A stretch of 64,000 nucleotides of DNA, taken from Nocardia sp. NBC_01503 (GTDB taxonomy: Bacteria > Actinomycetota > Actinomycetes > Mycobacteriales > Mycobacteriaceae). The translations under genes and the position numbers were made by a program. The notes under the pieces were generated by a model. That model was given only the letters and a program-made list of their open reading frames with translations. It was not told the origin of the DNA and searched no databases. Shown piece by piece: positions 61,688 through 64,000 of the stretch (position 1 is the first letter of the stretch; every line of letters starts with the position of its first letter). The stretch spans positions 1,860,001 to 1,924,000 of the forward strand of contig NZ_CP109596.1 in assembly GCF_036327755.1 (NCBI RefSeq), written 5' to 3'.

Positions 61688-61711
61688 CTGATCGAGAACT
61701 TTCTCGATCAG
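61688..61711 (-). promoter_or_regulatory. 24-bp perfect palindrome upstream of the SDR gene
   Basis: CTGATCGAGAA-CT-TTCTCGATCAG: 11-base arms, exact. Position and size fit a TetR-type operator for the SDR gene; no TetR gene adjoins. Confidence 0.6.
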
Positions 61712-61809
61712 CAGCCTAGATCCACTTTTACATGCCGACCAGTTCTGAACCGCTCAGCCGAACAGCCGCGCGGTTGTCAGAGCGATCGCGAATGTTGTTG
61801 TGCCGCAGG

Positions 61810-62298
61810 TCAGACCGGCGTGACCGCGGTGGCCAGCCAGTGCGAGCCGTCCTTGGTCAGCTCCACGCGCAGACGTGAGCTGGTGATGGTGCCCTGCGGC
61901 AGGCTGTCGCTGGTGGTCACCTGATTCATGAAGATGAGCACGGCGGCGTGATCGCGGTCGGTGGAGATGACGCCGGAGGCCTGCACGGTGGCCTGGACGT
62001 TGATCTTCTTCTCCTTGGCGGTCGGAATGACCGTCTGCTGGATCAGCTTCAGGTAGGTGTCGCGCAGGTCGCCGGTCATATTGTCGGCGGCCTTGGGCAT
62101 TTCCTTGTCGACGGTCTCGTACTGGTACGAGGACATCGTCTCCACGGTGTGCTGCGCGGCGGCCACGGCGTCGGTGCGCGCGCTTTCCGATTGCACATCG
62201 GACCAGTACCGGAAACCGGTGAACGAGGCGGCGGCGACAGCGGCGACGAACAGGATCACGGCGGAGGCTACGAGGATGGTGCGCTTGTTGAATTTCAT
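61810..62298 (-). CDS. MCE-associated membrane protein (second)
   Basis: 162 aa. Helix near the start (ILVASAVILFVAAVAAASFTG), then an outside NTF2-like/Mas region with AAQHTVETMSSYQYETVDKE and QGTITSSRLRVELTKDGSHW. Such proteins stabilise MCE lipid importers. Overlaps the preceding gene by 4 bp. Confidence 0.88.
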   Translation of the reverse strand: MKFNKRTILVASAVILFVAAVAAASFTGFRYWSDVQSESARTDAVAAAQHTVETMSSYQYETVDKEMPKAADNMTGDLRDTYLKLIQQTVIPTAKEKKINVQATVQASGVISTDRDHAAVLIFMNQVTTSDSLPQGTITSSRLRVELTKDGSHWLATAVTPV

Positions 62299-63191
62299 GC
62301 CACGAACTCCAGTTTCGAGGCGGTCACGTTGCCGTTGCCGTCCTTTGTCACGGTCACCCGGAACCGGTAGTCCTTCAGCTGCGGCTGATTGCTCGCCGCA
62401 TTGGTCACCGTCTGCTGTCCGAGCACCAGCACATGCGCCAAATCCGGACCCTCGTCCTCGATCGCGGCGGCCAGCACGGTGCCATTGGACTGCACCTTGA
62501 TCTGCTGGAAGATCTGCTTGTACAGGTCGCGGTTCTGCGAGTACTCGGCCTTGAGATCGCCCGAGACCACCGACAAGATGCGATCGATGTCCTGATCCGC
62601 CGTGCCGTCCTTCATGGTGGACAGGTTGATGACGGTCTGTTTGGCGACCTGGATGTACTCCGCCCGCCGCTCGTGCAGGGCATTGGCCTGATGCTGGTGG
62701 TAGAAGAAGACACCACCCGATCCGGCCAATACCAGCGCGGAGATCACCGCGACCACGGCCGCGGCCATACCGACCCGGCCGAGTGCGCGGAACCTGCTGC
62801 GCGACTTGGTATCCGACGCCTCCGAGTCCGCGTCGGCGGAATTCTCGGGGTCGGCCGATACCGCTTCGGCGGTCTCCACCGTCACCGTGTCAGCGGTATC
62901 GACCGCCTTCGACAGGTCGATGGCATCCACCTTCGCGGTGTCGGAGTCGATGGCACCCGCGGATTGCTCCGCCGCGCCACCGTCCACGGTAACGACGACC
63001 TCCGGCACGGTCGATTCGGCCGCGACCACGGGGGTCGTTTCAGCCTGTTCGATCGCCTTCGATGCCACCGGTTTCGCCGTGGTCGAAGAGGAGGATTCCG
63101 CCTTGGTCAGCTGGGCGTCCTCGACCGGCGGACCCGCCTGTCGTTCAGCCCGGCGCCGCGAGCGGCCGCCGTTTGCCGTGGTATTGCTCAT
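62295..63191 (-). CDS. MCE-associated membrane protein (first)
   Basis: 298 aa. A long low-complexity, acidic amino-terminal region of about 150 residues rich in A, V, T and E, one helix (MAAAVVAVISALVLAGSGGVF), then the Mas domain (AEYIQVAKQTVINLSTMKDG, DYRFRVTVTKDGNGN). Start ATG at 63191 overlaps the mce gene stop. The acidic tail is cytoplasmic. Confidence 0.88.
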   Translation of the reverse strand: MSNTTANGGRSRRRAERQAGPPVEDAQLTKAESSSSTTAKPVASKAIEQAETTPVVAAESTVPEVVVTVDGGAAEQSAGAIDSDTAKVDAIDLSKAVDTADTVTVETAEAVSADPENSADADSEASDTKSRSRFRALGRVGMAAAVVAVISALVLAGSGGVFFYHQHQANALHERRAEYIQVAKQTVINLSTMKDGTADQDIDRILSVVSGDLKAEYSQNRDLYKQIFQQIKVQSNGTVLAAAIEDEGPDLAHVLVLGQQTVTNAASNQPQLKDYRFRVTVTKDGNGNVTASKLEFVA

Positions 63192-64000
63192 CGTTGTTGC
63201 TCCTCGAGCATTTGCTGCCAACTTGAGGGCACTGTACTGGAGCCGTCAGCGCCGATGTCCCCCCGCCGGTAGGTCCGGCCGTCTGGTCCGAGGAAGGTGT
63301 TGGTCCCCGGATCATCGTGCGTAATGAATGCTGCCGGTTGGTTGCCCAGCAGGTTGTTCAGCGGCTGCCCATTGTTGTCGACCGGGTTCGGCGCACCGAA
63401 GGGCGGGTTGTCGCCCAGCGGCTGATAGCCGTTGGGATCGCGGCAGAGCTCCGGGCTGGGAGCCCGCTTGCCCGGCACCTCCGCACAGGGGGTGTTGCGG
63501 ATACCGCGCACTGCTTCACGGGCATTCTGTGCCACCTTGCAGTACATGTTGTCCGGCGTCTCGATTTCCGATACATCACCCGGTGCCCTGCGCTGATCCG
63601 CGGGCAGGAAGCCGGTGGTGCATCCCGGAGGATCATTGAGGCCGAGCATGAAGTCGACCATAGCGCCATATTCGGTCGGGCCGCGGATCGCGGTGAGCAG
63701 CGCCGAGAGCAGCGGCGGGTAGATCACCAGAATCTGTTCGAGCCCGGCGTGATAGGTGACGCCGACCTGGCCGACCGTCACCATATTGGCCAGCAGGATC
63801 GGCAGCGTCGGCTTCAGATCCTGGAACGTATCGGTGGCCTTCTGTGCCGCGGAAGGGGTGTGCTGCAGGACCGCCCGCAGCGCCGGATCATGCTGGCGCA
63901 GTTGGTCGGTCAGGGTGGCGAGGTCCTTGGTCCAGCCGCGAATAGACTCATCCGACTGGTTCTGGGTATCGAGCAACGGACCCAGCTTCTCCAGCAGATC
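63188..64000 (-). CDS. MCE-family protein, carboxy-terminal part, probably the last of the operon (MceF-like)
   Basis: The gene runs off the window's right edge, so only the end (about 270 aa) is visible. Helical MCE carboxy-terminal pattern (LLDTQNQSDESIRGWTKDLATL, then YHAGLEQILVIYPPLLSALL), followed by GCTTGFLPADQRR and a Pro/Asn-rich tail (NPPFGAPNPVDNNGQPLNNL). Overlaps the Mas gene by 4 bp. Position before two Mas genes is typical of the sixth mce gene. mce operons import lipids or sterols. Confidence 0.88.
   Translation of the reverse strand, partial: DLLEKLGPLLDTQNQSDESIRGWTKDLATLTDQLRQHDPALRAVLQHTPSAAQKATDTFQDLKPTLPILLANMVTVGQVGVTYHAGLEQILVIYPPLLSALLTAIRGPTEYGAMVDFMLGLNDPPGCTTGFLPADQRRAPGDVSEIETPDNMYCKVAQNAREAVRGIRNTPCAEVPGKRAPSPELCRDPNGYQPLGDNPPFGAPNPVDNNGQPLNNLLGNQPAAFITHDDPGTNTFLGPDGRTYRRGDIGADGSSTVPSSWQQMLEEQQR

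Noticed and set aside
61670..61809. Small gene in the SDR-MCE gap
   Set aside because: No frame with a ribosome binding site; the palindrome explains the conserved-looking part.

Overview
This window is high-GC, gene-dense actinobacterial DNA, most likely a chromosomal segment of Nocardia or a close relative in the mycolic-acid group. The support is an mce operon end with MCE-associated proteins, an antigen-85-type esterase, a GT87 mannosyltransferase-like protein, a PhoP/PhoR pair, DUF3073, MbtH and EspC-type (type VII) proteins. The gene content and order of the purine and phoPR regions resemble the corresponding stretch in Mycobacterium tuberculosis (from memory), with many insertions.

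Layout. 1-6.5 kb: cydA/cydB (minus), pabC-like lyase, ygfZ-MOSC pair, type II asparaginase, DUF3073. 6.7-15.1 kb: purM and purF, separated by a four-gene oligopeptide ABC transporter operon. 15.2-22.3 kb: YhgE/Pip-type permease, a coupled membrane hydrolase/CPBP protease/sterol-carrier operon, YiaA/B protein, purL. 22.5-28.2 kb: GT87 protein, then an accessory block: a DUF4254 gene, a small membrane protein and a four-gene EspC-like/WXG/lipoprotein/small-protein operon, divergent from an XRE regulator-DUF397 pair. 28.5-31.4 kb: DUF222-HNH (13E12-type) gene and M18 aminopeptidase. 31.6-34.4 kb: two AmiC-like ligand-binding proteins without signal peptides around a MarR regulator, with a 23-bp minisatellite. 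34.5-36.3 kb: purQ, purS, metallo-beta-lactamase-fold protein. 36.4-43.6 kb: a glutamine/glutamate/GABA cluster (glsA, two GadC-like antiporters, gadB) with an M20 peptidase. 43.6-54.2 kb: oligopeptidase B, DUF397 protein, antigen-85-type esterase, HIT, purB, TetR, aminotransferase, M23 peptidase, purD. 54.5-64 kb: HIT protein, phoR/phoP, tRNA-Thr, mbtH, hydrolase, otsA, SDR, and the 3' end of an mce operon.

Seven purine genes (purM, F, L, Q, S, B, D) lie on one strand but are dispersed; only purQ and purS are directly coupled. purC is not present. The gad cluster can be read as a complete acid-stress module: glutaminase makes glutamate (consuming or releasing ammonia), GadB decarboxylates it using a proton, and GadC exchanges GABA for glutamate.

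Two dispersed repeat families stand out. One (four copies, about 130 bp, palindromic, ends in GTTCGCGGCC/GGCCGCGAAC) lies immediately upstream of four unrelated genes, always in the same orientation to the gene, and its end supplies or neighbours the ribosome binding site. The other (two complete copies plus one half copy) is a long hairpin between convergent genes; its half copy is inside the coding sequence of the CPBP protease gene. Start sites were chosen by eye from ribosome-binding sites, overlaps and family knowledge, and no database search was possible.
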